A DNA stretch of 10,469 nucleotides from Flavobacteriales bacterium (GCA_030831885.1 JAURKF010000239.1:1-10469); one strand, 5' to 3'; shown: positions 1-6,808, numbered from the stretch's first letter. Notes: generated by a model from the letters alone, not told the origin. Translations and numbers: made by a program.

Positions 1-842
1 CCAACACGATTATCATAAACGATGCACATCACTTCGGCATGAGTGACTTGCACCAATTGCGCGGACGCGTTGGCAGAAATAACAAGCATGCATTCTGCTA
101 CCTTCTTTGTCCGCCACTTCATATGCTCACAGAAGACGCGCGCAAACGTTTGTCGGCCATTGAACAATTCAGCGACCTCGGATCAGGACTTCACATTGCC
201 ATGCGCGACCTTGACATTCGCGGTGCAGGCAATCTGCTAGGCGGCGAACAAAGTGGTTTTATAAATGACATTGGTTTTGAAACGTATCAGAAAATCCTCA
301 ATGAAGCCATCGATGAATTGAAGCAAGAGCATTTCAAAGAATTATATGAAGAGGAAATTCAGCGTTCCCAAAGTTTCGTCAAGGAAACAGTGCTTGAAAC
401 TGATTTTGAAATCCTGATTCCCGACGACTATGTGAGCAGCATTACAGAACGTATTTCGCTTTACAAAGAATTGGATGACATTTCAACCGAAGAAGGAATG
501 GAAGCGTTCACCGCTCATCTCACAGATCGATTTGGTGAAATTCCCAAGCCGACAGTTGCACTGATCGAAACAATGCGTCTGCGCTGGCTAGCGCGTGAAA
601 TAGGCTTCGAAAAACTCGTACTGAAAAGCGGAAAAATGATCGGATACTTCATCTCACAAGAAAAATCGCCTTTTTATCAAAGCGAAAAATTCTCGCATGT
701 ATTGGAATTCATTAAGCAAAATCCATCGCTGGGAAAAATGTATGAAAAAGAGAGCAGCCTGCGTATGTCGTTTGACCACGTGATTGAACTCCGCCGTGCT
801 GTTCACTTGCTCACCTGCCTGAAAGAAGGTGTGAAGGTTTAA
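1..842 (+). CDS. mfd: Transcription-repair coupling factor Mfd, C-terminal part (5' end outside window)
   Basis: Mfd is the ATP-dependent DNA translocase that removes RNA polymerase stalled at lesions and recruits the UvrA-dependent excision repair machinery. The reading frame is open from the left edge, so only the last 279 or so complete codons of a protein normally about 1,100 residues long are present. The first visible residues carry the end of the second RecA-like helicase lobe, with NDAHHFGMSDLHQLRGRVGR containing helicase motif VI and its arginine fingers. Next comes the TRG (translocation in RecG) motif region, with the helical hairpin around RDLDIRGAGNLLGGEQSGF, and then the C-terminal D7 domain (LIPDDYVSSITERISLYKEL), which in the family masks the UvrA-binding surface. 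An internal ATG at 39 is only methionine of the HFGMSDL motif and is not a start. The stop at 840-842 is one base from the stop of the convergent gene. No clear terminator is visible between them. Confidence 0.97.
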   Translation, partial: NTIIINDAHHFGMSDLHQLRGRVGRNNKHAFCYLLCPPLHMLTEDARKRLSAIEQFSDLGSGLHIAMRDLDIRGAGNLLGGEQSGFINDIGFETYQKILNEAIDELKQEHFKELYEEEIQRSQSFVKETVLETDFEILIPDDYVSSITERISLYKELDDISTEEGMEAFTAHLTDRFGEIPKPTVALIETMRLRWLAREIGFEKLVLKSGKMIGYFISQEKSPFYQSEKFSHVLEFIKQNPSLGKMYEKESSLRMSFDHVIELRRAVHLLTCLKEGVKV

Positions 843-843
843 C

Positions 844-1176
844 TCATTTTTTGGGGTAAATAACCTTGCGGTATTCAATATCCGATTGCAGATATTTGAT
901 GATTACAGAAGTTCCGGGCTCATAGAGAGGCTCGCCTTCACAGCGGTCCTCTGCGCGAAATAATTTTCGCTCAAAACCTTCAGGGGTGTATTCAATCATT
1001 GGATAATAAAACCTCTTACCTCCAATTACCGCCGACATCCAATTGACAATTTTTCCTTCGCATGTTTTTGCCTTAAGCAAAAAAGTAATTTCCTTGCGGT
1101 AAAGCACCAAGCCCGTAGCTGCTACTACAGCGATTATAAAAATGTATAGCAGCGTTTCGAATAAGCCATCTTCCAT
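844..1176 (-). CDS. Small single-pass membrane protein, DUF3592-like
   Basis: A 110-residue protein of unknown function. Residues about 6-26 form one hydrophobic membrane segment (LLYIFIIAVVAATGLVLY), followed by a soluble domain of about 75 residues. That domain resembles DUF3592: a G-x-I-V beta strand, then YYPMIEYTPEG, then EPLYEPGTSVIIKY near the C-terminus, matching the usual pattern of an envelope-facing beta domain fused to a membrane helix. The assignment is by pattern only. The start is ATG at 1174-1176, and no Shine-Dalgarno sequence is seen, which is normal for Bacteroidota. The gene converges on mfd and lies downstream of the secreted-protein gene on the same strand, but a strong terminator with its T-run ends only 12 bases before this start. 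It must therefore be read through from upstream or use a promoter overlapping that terminator. Confidence 0.72.
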   Translation of the reverse strand: MEDGLFETLLYIFIIAVVAATGLVLYRKEITFLLKAKTCEGKIVNWMSAVIGGKRFYYPMIEYTPEGFERKLFRAEDRCEGEPLYEPGTSVIIKYLQSDIEYRKVIYPKK

Positions 1177-1188
1177 AGGACAAAGATG

Positions 1189-1220
1189 AAAAAAAAATGG
1201 TCTCGGCTATGCCGAGACCA
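1189..1220 (-). terminator. Strong intrinsic terminator of the secreted-protein gene
   Basis: Bases 1198-1207 and 1211-1220 form a perfect 10-bp GC-rich inverted repeat (TGGTCTCGGC / GCCGAGACCA) with a 3-base loop, extendable by two A-T pairs. On the minus strand the hairpin is followed directly by nine T residues (1197 down to 1189). This is a classic Rho-independent terminator lying 28 bases after the stop codon of the large minus-strand gene. There is no T-run on the plus-strand side (the sequence there is TTATTCC), so it is oriented for minus-strand transcription. Confidence 0.93.
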
Positions 1221-1247
1221 TTATTCCTTCGCCAATGCGGTGCAGAC

Positions 1248-4200
1248 CTATTTACCCATCCTTATAAGGGTGCGCTCACCAGTGTTGATATCTGTTACTT
1301 CAATTAAGCTATTGGATGCGTATCTATAATCTCCTAGGGAGACTGTTTGCCTTCCGAACTGACCCACAATTGGCTCTATCAATTGCTGACCTAATACATT
1401 GTATGCGCTGATTCGAATATTCCTGATTTCATCAAACATCAAATTAAGTAGCACAGAATTGTTTGAAATGGTTGCGGTAACGTCAGCTGCAAATTCAGTT
1501 TCAGTAATAGTGCTGATGCGATCCAGCTCCTCATCGCCCTGAACAACCTCAAGCTGCAAATTATCTTCTCCTTCATTCACTTCGTTGCTGGTTTCAATCA
1601 CCATGCTTTGACTTGCTGCAGCATCACGCAAAGCCTCAGGTGCAGCACCAATGCGCAATTGAAAGCGCTGTAACTTATCTCCGGCAACAACAGGCAATTC
1701 AATTATTTCTCCTTCATTCAGGACATATACCGCATGGGTAAATACATCTTCAAGCGTAATACGAGCACCTCGCGCAAACTTGTTCAGTCCTGACACCTCC
1801 AACTTGTATATGCCACCCACTCCTGCTTCAATTCGAACGGGAATAATTTGCTCTTCATTTGTGATAGCAATATTCTTAATCGAAAGATGCTCCCCTGAAC
1901 CATCGATGATAGCCATATAAGGGGCCTCATCCACGGGGCTTCGCAGCTTCTTTGCATCCATGGCAGAATCGAAGTTACGCATAGCAGCATCATTGCTCAC
2001 GAGAATGAATTCGTCTTGCCATTCGTTCATGCTCATTCGAACCGAGAGAATATCCGGATTTGATTGCATCGCGCGGAAGGTTCCCGCACTTAGCGATTTA
2101 CAATTTTCTCTCACGACGAGAGCCGGAGAAGCTGCGTTCGCTTCCACAAAAAACGACTGACCAGGTGCAATGAGGGCGCTGCCTCCATTGGTCGAAATCC
2201 CTCCTATGTAGGACGCGTATTGGTTGATACTCGCGCGATAGATATATACCGCATTATTCATGTTGGTCTTTGTCCAAGAAGGTGAATCCCAGTTGATCGT
2301 TGCAGGATATGGATTACCTACCAAATTCCAACCGGCACCTGCGCCATTCGGGGTGTACTGCACATCTAGATTAACGTCGCCGCTATTGATGATACCGCGG
2401 GCGGTAAGAGTAGCAGCTCCGGAAGGCAGATATACATAATATCCACGTCCGGGTACTAAGGGGTTTAAATCGCTGGTTACACCGGTGTAACCTTGATCCT
2501 TCGCTCCAGCAATAGTCTCGTCGTAATACCTTACACTATTAAAACTATTCGCAGGATAATCGGATCCAACAAAACCGGTCGTGGTAATATCATTATCCCA
2601 ATCCTCCACAATTGCATTCTGTAAAGGACTTGAGAAATTCACCCAGCCTACAGGACCAGACGGACGATATCGGCGCACGTTTACTTCTCCATTTACTGTT
2701 CCGGCTGCCAACGACTGAATTTCTCCCGTTCCGGACGCATCCGACCACAATGTAAGCTTGTTGTTTGTATTGATTACACCACCTGAACTTAGAGTCATAT
2801 TACCATAAACTATAAGCCCTAGATTGTTCAGAGTAACTCCTGCTGTATTGGTGATATTACATTCTTGAGCACGCAGATATCCTGTTCCTGAGACGTTCTG
2901 CGCTGTTGTGCCGTTTAGATAAAGAATGCAGCTCCCATCGTTCCAAACTCCATTGACGGTAATATTTCCATTCACAGTGATGGTTTGAGTGGCAGTTGCA
3001 CCTGCATTGAAAGTTCCCCCGGCTTCTACAGTAATGTTTCGGCAAACTAGCGAGGACAATGTATTATCGACCACTGCACCTGCCTTAATAGTTAGGTTCA
3101 TACCTGCGCAAGCCCCTGGAAGGAATCCTGGAGTACCTGTCGGGGAATCGGCCCAAATAGCATCGGTTGACTGACCGGAAACCACCGCGTAGTAATGATC
3201 AACGGATTGACACAAAGTTGCCTTTGCATTATTCGGAATGTTCACAGCTGTTACTGTAAAATAGGGAGCAGAATAAGTTCCTGTAAGAGGGGTTTCATCA
3301 TCATAGCCATCGCCATCTAAATCCACCAGCAACCTCAGCTGAGAAGGCGTCACCCCTGCGATACCTGTTAGGTCAAAACGCAAATCAACAGTGCCTACAT
3401 CCCCTACCTGACGAAATTTCCAGTCGCGAGCCATAATTGAATTGACTGTGCAATTTGCGCCTACATAGGCACCAAAAGTCGTTGCGGCATTATCGTTTCC
3501 GCAGAATAGATATTCTTCATCGTTCATGCCTGATGGGTTGCTCATGCGAAGAATGTCATCCAAAGCTGCACTCTCAGAAGTCGTTTGACTCAGGACGCTC
3601 GCATTTGATGCACCTATTCCAAACACATCATTATGAAAGGTGGCATCTAATGGATACGTATGCTCAACAATCGGCATAGGAAGTCCGTATTTCACGGATA
3701 AATAGGTGTGAATCTGCTTAACTTCAGTGCTCGTGAGAACGCGGTTGTAAACAATTACCTCAGCAATAAGACCATTGAAGTAATCAGTTGCTTCACTTCG
3801 GCCAATACGTCCTTGCCCTGTTGAAGCATAGCGGGTAGTATTAGCCAATAGTTTGTTTGTACTTAGACCATTGTGTACCCGCCACATTTTCTTTCCTGCA
3901 GTTGTGCTAAACTGGCATGCCAAAATACACGGTAGCTCCGATGCACCATAAGCAGAAATCGTCATACTTGTCCAATTGGTATATTGAAGGTAACGTGCGC
4001 TGGTTGAACTCGGATAAAACAACCTCAATCCTTGGCCCGAAACTGTACCCAACATGCTTAACACTGTTCCTGTTGCTTGAGCCCTCTTACTTACGGTAAT
4101 TATTGTGTAATTGGTGTTATCGATTTCAGAAAAATCGATATTTAAAAAACGGCTGGAAGAAAAGTTAAGTGCGGGGTTTCCATTAAAGACGTCATTGTAA

Positions 4201-4418
4201 TACAGAGGCTGACTAGCAGGTGTAGTTTGAGTTGCATGGTTAGACAAGCCGCTGACATCATTCCATGTCTGCACAGCTGTGCCATCAGATACCGGTGTAA
4301 TTCCTGCTGCATCCGGTTTCAGCCAGACAGTGAGACCTGATGAAACACCTGCAGGCGCCTGAGCGACAACAATGAAAGGCATGAGAGCCAAGCAGAGAAT
4401 GGAATAGATTGTTTTCAT
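1248..4418 (-). CDS. Large secreted surface protein: LamG-like lectin domain plus probable T9SS C-terminal sorting domain
   Basis: A 1056-residue exported protein of unknown specific role. An N-terminal signal peptide (MKTIYSILCLALMPFIVVAQA) is followed at about residues 25-245 by a concanavalin/LamG-like jellyroll, with GLTVWLKPDAAG, then WNDVSGLSNHA, and ending in FNGLIAEVIVYNRVLTSTE plus YLSVKYG, the standard close of this family. Residues about 250-405 resemble the DUF8202 module found beside such domains (NDVFGIG, EEYLFCGND, ARDWKF). They contain DLDGDGYDD, a likely calcium-binding loop. Residues about 430-580 are a repetitive Thr/Asn/Gly-rich stretch of short beta strands. GWNLVGNPYPATINWD near 696 recurs in many Bacteroidota surface proteins. 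An acidic linker (about 945-970) precedes a final beta domain (ISAYNVLGQQL to LIRMGK) that looks like a type A T9SS sorting domain. ATG at 4416-4418 starts right at the signal peptide; the frame can extend nine codons to a TTG at 4443-4445, which I judge less likely. Likely role: adhesion or glycan binding at the cell surface (inference). Confidence 0.88.
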   Translation of the reverse strand: MKTIYSILCLALMPFIVVAQAPAGVSSGLTVWLKPDAAGITPVSDGTAVQTWNDVSGLSNHATQTTPASQPLYYNDVFNGNPALNFSSSRFLNIDFSEIDNTNYTIITVSKRAQATGTVLSMLGTVSGQGLRLFYPSSTSARYLQYTNWTSMTISAYGASELPCILACQFSTTAGKKMWRVHNGLSTNKLLANTTRYASTGQGRIGRSEATDYFNGLIAEVIVYNRVLTSTEVKQIHTYLSVKYGLPMPIVEHTYPLDATFHNDVFGIGASNASVLSQTTSESAALDDILRMSNPSGMNDEEYLFCGNDNAATTFGAYVGANCTVNSIMARDWKFRQVGDVGTVDLRFDLTGIAGVTPSQLRLLVDLDGDGYDDETPLTGTYSAPYFTVTAVNIPNNAKATLCQSVDHYYAVVSGQSTDAIWADSPTGTPGFLPGACAGMNLTIKAGAVVDNTLSSLVCRNITVEAGGTFNAGATATQTITVNGNITVNGVWNDGSCILYLNGTTAQNVSGTGYLRAQECNITNTAGVTLNNLGLIVYGNMTLSSGGVINTNNKLTLWSDASGTGEIQSLAAGTVNGEVNVRRYRPSGPVGWVNFSSPLQNAIVEDWDNDITTTGFVGSDYPANSFNSVRYYDETIAGAKDQGYTGVTSDLNPLVPGRGYYVYLPSGAATLTARGIINSGDVNLDVQYTPNGAGAGWNLVGNPYPATINWDSPSWTKTNMNNAVYIYRASINQYASYIGGISTNGGSALIAPGQSFFVEANAASPALVVRENCKSLSAGTFRAMQSNPDILSVRMSMNEWQDEFILVSNDAAMRNFDSAMDAKKLRSPVDEAPYMAIIDGSGEHLSIKNIAITNEEQIIPVRIEAGVGGIYKLEVSGLNKFARGARITLEDVFTHAVYVLNEGEIIELPVVAGDKLQRFQLRIGAAPEALRDAAASQSMVIETSNEVNEGEDNLQLEVVQGDEELDRISTITETEFAADVTATISNNSVLLNLMFDEIRNIRISAYNVLGQQLIEPIVGQFGRQTVSLGDYRYASNSLIEVTDINTGERTLIRMGK

Positions 4419-4580
4419 TGTTTTAGATGTGTTTCGTTTGGACAAGGTATTGATGATTTCGTTAACGGTGCTTTTGGATCTGTAGTTAGATGTACGCTCG
4501 GCAAAGCAAATAAGTTACATAAATACAAAAAACAGCTCACACTATTCAAAATAACAATCAGTCCGTTTCTTTTTAAACGT

Positions 4581-4615
4581 ATAAAAAGCAACAGGGCAAC
4601 CCGAAGATTGCCCTG
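4581..4615 (-). terminator. Intrinsic terminator with UUCG tetraloop, minus strand
   Basis: On the minus strand the sequence reads CAGGGCAA, then TC-TTCG-GG, then TTGCCCTG. This gives an 8-bp perfect stem extended by a U-G and a C-G pair and closed by the very stable cUUCGg tetraloop. It is followed by TTGCTTTTTAT, a short T-tract set four bases from the stem. The U-G wobble and the UUCG loop exist only in the minus-strand RNA, which favours that orientation. No annotated minus-strand gene lies upstream of it, so it implies either a small RNA or premature termination in a leader. Confidence 0.6.
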
Positions 4616-4636
4616 CCTAACCTAACTTTAAACAAA

Positions 4637-4694
4637 CATCACCTGGGGTGATGCTCTCCTTACTCTATAAATAGAGGGTGATTTTGTTATCACC
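4637..4694. repeat. Four copies of the GGTGAT/ATCACC half-site able to form alternative hairpins
   Basis: CATCACC at 4637-4643, GGTGATG at 4647-4653, GGTGAT at 4677-4682 and ATCACC at 4689-4694 form two separate local hairpins flanking a CTCTAT/ATAGAG hairpin. Because the half-sites share sequence, the first can also pair with the third, and the second with the fourth, giving mutually exclusive folds. On the plus strand the last hairpin is followed by AAATTTTTT, a weak terminator-like arrangement with only a 6-bp stem. Confidence 0.55.
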
Positions 4695-4742
4695 AAATTT
4701 TTTGATGTACCCGAAACAACTATCACGGTACATTTACGGACG

Positions 4743-4771
4743 CTAAAGTAACACCTGTAATTCGTTCCAAA
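4743..4771 (-). promoter_or_regulatory. Possible Bacteroidota-type promoter, minus strand
   Basis: On the minus strand TTTG (4771-4768) is followed after 17 bases by TACTTTAG (4750-4743), which matches the Bacteroidota -7 element TAnnTTTG at five of six defined positions. Transcription would begin near 4736, immediately before the first hairpin of the structured region. The match is imperfect, and such matches occur by chance in AT-rich DNA. Confidence 0.25.
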
Positions 4772-4848
4772 GGTGGTGGTGTTAATTCAATAGAAATCAA
4801 ATTTTGCCTTGAGATTTGAACTTAATCGTGTGAATTGAACAATCCCGC

Positions 4849-5559
4849 ATGCATTTGACTACTGAAGGTATAGTTATTCAAACTATTCGTCACACAGACA
4901 ATAAGCTTATCGTTAGGCTCTTATGCAAAGAAATAGGCTATAAATCATGTGTTATCCGAAATTCAAGGCGCCCTAATGCATCCATGCATCACATCTTCCA
5001 GCCGTTGAGGATAATCGAATTTGACTGTAATTTCCAAGAGGTTAACAAATTCATCACGCCCCTATCTCCTCGGCTGGTATCACCACTGCACAACCTTGGA
5101 ACTGACCCTGTTAAAATAGCCATAGCCTTTTTCATGAATGAGCTGCTCGCTAAAACGCTTGCCGAGGATTACGGAAATGACTCCCTATTTGAATTCTTGA
5201 AAAACTCAATCATCTTGCTTGATGACGCAGTGGATGTAAAAAACTTCCATGTTTGGTGGCTGATTGAAATTACCCGGCATTATGGATTTTACCCAATGAA
5301 GAGCTCAGGGCAATATTTCGATTTGCGACAAGGATTATTCGTTGATGCAACCCCTGGTCATCCCGATTATTTAGCATCTGAAGTTACTGAAGTTCTTCAT
5401 CAGCTCTTGGACCTAGAATGGCCGCAAGCTCAGCAAATTGAATTGCACAGCTCTATACGCCGTGAATTGCTTCAGGCACTGGTCACGTATTTAAAGCTTC
5501 ACCTTAGCAACCTTCGCGAAATCAAATCACTCGATGTTCTTCACGCAGTGTTTCATTGA
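4849..5559 (+). CDS. recO: DNA repair protein RecO
   Basis: RecO is the recombination mediator that, with RecR, loads RecA onto SSB-coated single-stranded DNA in RecF-pathway repair and anneals complementary strands. The 236-residue length is typical. The N-terminal 80 residues form the OB-fold pattern (TEGIVIQTIRHTDNKLIVRL, then GYKSCVIRNSRRPN, then FQPLRIIEFD). The remainder is the helical C-terminal domain, with FFMNELLAKTLAEDYGN and the family motif HYGFYP followed by YFDLRQGLFV. The four-cysteine zinc site of some RecO proteins is absent, as is usual in Bacteroidota. ATG at 4849 is the only sensible start, because an in-frame TGA lies 18 bases upstream. The gene is divergent from the minus-strand block, and holB follows after 36 bases, so the two may share a transcript. 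No good promoter match was found directly upstream; the best is a partial TAnnTTTG at 4799-4806 without a -33 partner. Confidence 0.93.
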   Translation: MHLTTEGIVIQTIRHTDNKLIVRLLCKEIGYKSCVIRNSRRPNASMHHIFQPLRIIEFDCNFQEVNKFITPLSPRLVSPLHNLGTDPVKIAIAFFMNELLAKTLAEDYGNDSLFEFLKNSIILLDDAVDVKNFHVWWLIEITRHYGFYPMKSSGQYFDLRQGLFVDATPGHPDYLASEVTEVLHQLLDLEWPQAQQIELHSSIRRELLQALVTYLKLHLSNLREIKSLDVLHAVFH

Positions 5560-5595
5560 GACCGTGGTGTAGTATTTTCGCTCACGTTTCAAATT

Positions 5596-6732
5596 ATGCA
5601 ATTCGCTCAAGTAATCGGACAATCCGAACTCAAAGAACGACTCACCGGCGCTTTTCGCGAAGGAAGAATTGCTCACGCATTGATGTTCCTTGGTCCGGAA
5701 GGCAGCGGAAACCTGGCTCTTGCATTGGCCTTTGCTCAATACATCGCATGTCCGAACCGCACGGAAATAGATTCCTGCGGTAGTTGCCCTACCTGTAAAA
5801 AAATAGATCAGCTTCAATTTGCTGACATGCACTTCACCTTTCCTTTCTTTAATAAGAACGAAGGCAGTGAGAAAACAACCTGCAACGATTGGCTCACTCA
5901 GTGGCGCAATCATCTGCGACTATCTGCCTACACTTCGGTCGATGAATGGCGAAATGAGATAACTGAAGACAATAAGCAACTCATCATGTCAGTTTATGAG
6001 GCTGCTAATATCATTCAGCACCTTTCACTGAAGAGTTATGAGGGCGGATACAAGTTCCAGATTATCTGGATGGCGGAATACTTGAAACCGGATACTGCCA
6101 ATAAGCTTCTGAAAATCGTAGAAGAACCTCCGGAAAAGACCATTTTTTTATTCGTCGCCAGCAGCCTTGAGAATATTCTTCAAACCATTTTGTCCAGGGT
6201 TCAAGTAATCTATGTACCCAAGGTAGAAGACCATGCTATTCATCAAGCTCTGCTGAATTTAGGTGCTCCACCCGATAAAGCAGAGGAAATAAAGCATTTT
6301 GCGCATGGTGACTGGAATAAGGCTTTGCAATTACTGAATGCAAAAAACCCCGATGAGAACTACGCCATCCAGTTTCAGCACTGGATGCGCATGTGTTATA
6401 AAAAGGATGTAACCGGAATAATACGTTGGGCCGATGAAATGCATAAGTTGAACAGGGAAGAACAAAAACATTTTCTGACCTATGCACTTGATCAGGTAAG
6501 GCAAAACCTGGTACTCAATTATGCCGGAGCCGACTTTGTGAGATTGAATCATTCGGAAAAAAGCTTTTCCGACAAGTTTGCACCATTCATCAACGATCTA
6601 AATGCAGAAGAATTGATGGAAGAAATCACAGAAGCTTATCACGATGTATCTCGAAACGCCTATACCAAACTGGTGCTCACCGATCTGTCCTTCAAGCTGC
6701 ATTATCTGCTAGTTCGAAAAGCTGAAGCTTAA
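5596..6732 (+). CDS. holB: DNA polymerase III subunit delta' (clamp-loader subunit)
   Basis: The delta' subunit is the fixed arm of the clamp loader that places the sliding clamp on primed DNA. The 378-residue protein has the AAA+ clamp-loader layout: FAQVIGQSELKERL at the N-terminus, a P-loop region at residues 33-40 (GPEGSGNL), a zinc-binding set Cys52, Cys61, Cys64 and Cys67, a Walker-B-like strand near 154-160 (FQIIWMA), then LLKIVEEPPEKTIFLF (about 171-186). The SRC-type motif is ILSRVQ (198-203), which keeps the arginine that acts as a finger in the neighbouring ATPase site. The normal P-loop lysine is replaced by Asn39, so this subunit probably does not hydrolyse ATP. That fits known delta' proteins and separates it from the ATPase tau/gamma subunit. 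It lies 36 bases after recO. The C-terminal 150 residues are helical and match the collar region in position. Confidence 0.93.
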   Translation: MQFAQVIGQSELKERLTGAFREGRIAHALMFLGPEGSGNLALALAFAQYIACPNRTEIDSCGSCPTCKKIDQLQFADMHFTFPFFNKNEGSEKTTCNDWLTQWRNHLRLSAYTSVDEWRNEITEDNKQLIMSVYEAANIIQHLSLKSYEGGYKFQIIWMAEYLKPDTANKLLKIVEEPPEKTIFLFVASSLENILQTILSRVQVIYVPKVEDHAIHQALLNLGAPPDKAEEIKHFAHGDWNKALQLLNAKNPDENYAIQFQHWMRMCYKKDVTGIIRWADEMHKLNREEQKHFLTYALDQVRQNLVLNYAGADFVRLNHSEKSFSDKFAPFINDLNAEELMEEITEAYHDVSRNAYTKLVLTDLSFKLHYLLVRKAEA

Positions 6733-6740
6733 ACATTCTG

Positions 6741-6794
6741 ACGAATACCTTCTTTGTTGGTAAAAGAATATTCGTTGCTTCATTAAAGCATTTT
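6741..6794 (+). terminator. Two tandem inverted repeats after holB, weak terminator candidate
   Basis: ACGAATA (6741-6747) plus TTCTTT (6750-6755) pair with AAAGAA (6763-6768) plus TATTCGT (6769-6775), giving a 13-bp stem with a 2-base bulge and 7-base loop. Directly after it TGCTT (6776-6780) pairs with AAGCA (6786-6790) and is followed by TTTT. The first hairpin starts eight bases after the holB stop. The stems are AT-rich and the T-run is short, so termination may be partial. The -33 box of the ricT promoter lies inside this structure. Confidence 0.4.
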
Positions 6795-6808
6795 CCTGCC
6801 TATTTTTG
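6775..6808 (+). promoter_or_regulatory. Bacteroidota-type promoter for ricT-gldH
   Basis: TATTTTTG at 6801-6808 is an exact match to the Bacteroidota -7 element TAnnTTTG. TTG at 6775-6777 lies 23 bases upstream, at the upper end of the accepted 17-23 base spacing. Transcription would begin near 6815, leaving a leader of roughly 85 bases before the ricT start. It is the only perfect -7 match I noticed in the intergenic regions here. Confidence 0.5.

Larger units (their letters stand above)
4564..4736 (-). ncRNA. Candidate structured RNA or long leader (tandem hairpins) in the 430-bp gap 4419-4848
   Basis: This stretch lacks a convincing protein gene but holds successive perfect inverted repeats: ATGTACC/GGTACAT (4705-4711 and 4727-4733), GGTGAT/ATCACC (4677-4682 and 4689-4694), CTCTAT/ATAGAG (4663-4668 and 4671-4676), CATCACC/GGTGATG (4637-4643 and 4647-4653), CAGGGCAA/TTGCCCTG (4592-4599 and 4608-4615) and CGTTT/AAACG (4564-4568 and 4575-4579). 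Read on the minus strand, a promoter-like sequence (4743-4771) lies just before the first hairpin and a UUCG-capped terminator lies near the end, giving a predicted transcript of roughly 155 bases from about 4736 to 4581. It could be an independent small RNA or an attenuated 5' leader of the secreted-protein gene, whose start is about 160 bases further on. I do not recognise any known RNA family in it. Strand and boundaries are inference. The rest of the gap (4419-4563 and 4772-4848) shows only AT-rich sequence with weak promoter-like matches. Confidence 0.33.

Noticed and set aside
812..852. CACCT/AGGTG inverted repeat near the mfd stop with a T-run at 847-852, considered as an mfd terminator
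   Set aside because: The stem is only five base pairs with a 10-base loop, and the T-run lies 15 bases away, too far for an intrinsic terminator.
4677..4703. GGTGAT/ATCACC hairpin followed by AAATTTTTT, considered as a plus-strand terminator
   Set aside because: The stem has six pairs, and no plus-strand gene lies upstream to be terminated (the gene on that side is on the minus strand). It is kept only as part of the structured region.
4564..4736. CRISPR array or mobile element in the repeat-rich gap
   Set aside because: The repeats are inverted pairs of different sequences, not evenly spaced direct repeats. There are no spacers, terminal inverted repeats, target duplications or transposase genes.
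5527..5913. A 128-codon minus-strand open frame across the recO-holB junction
   Set aside because: It lies antisense to two well-identified genes, and its translation has no recognisable motif; it is a shadow of their codon use.
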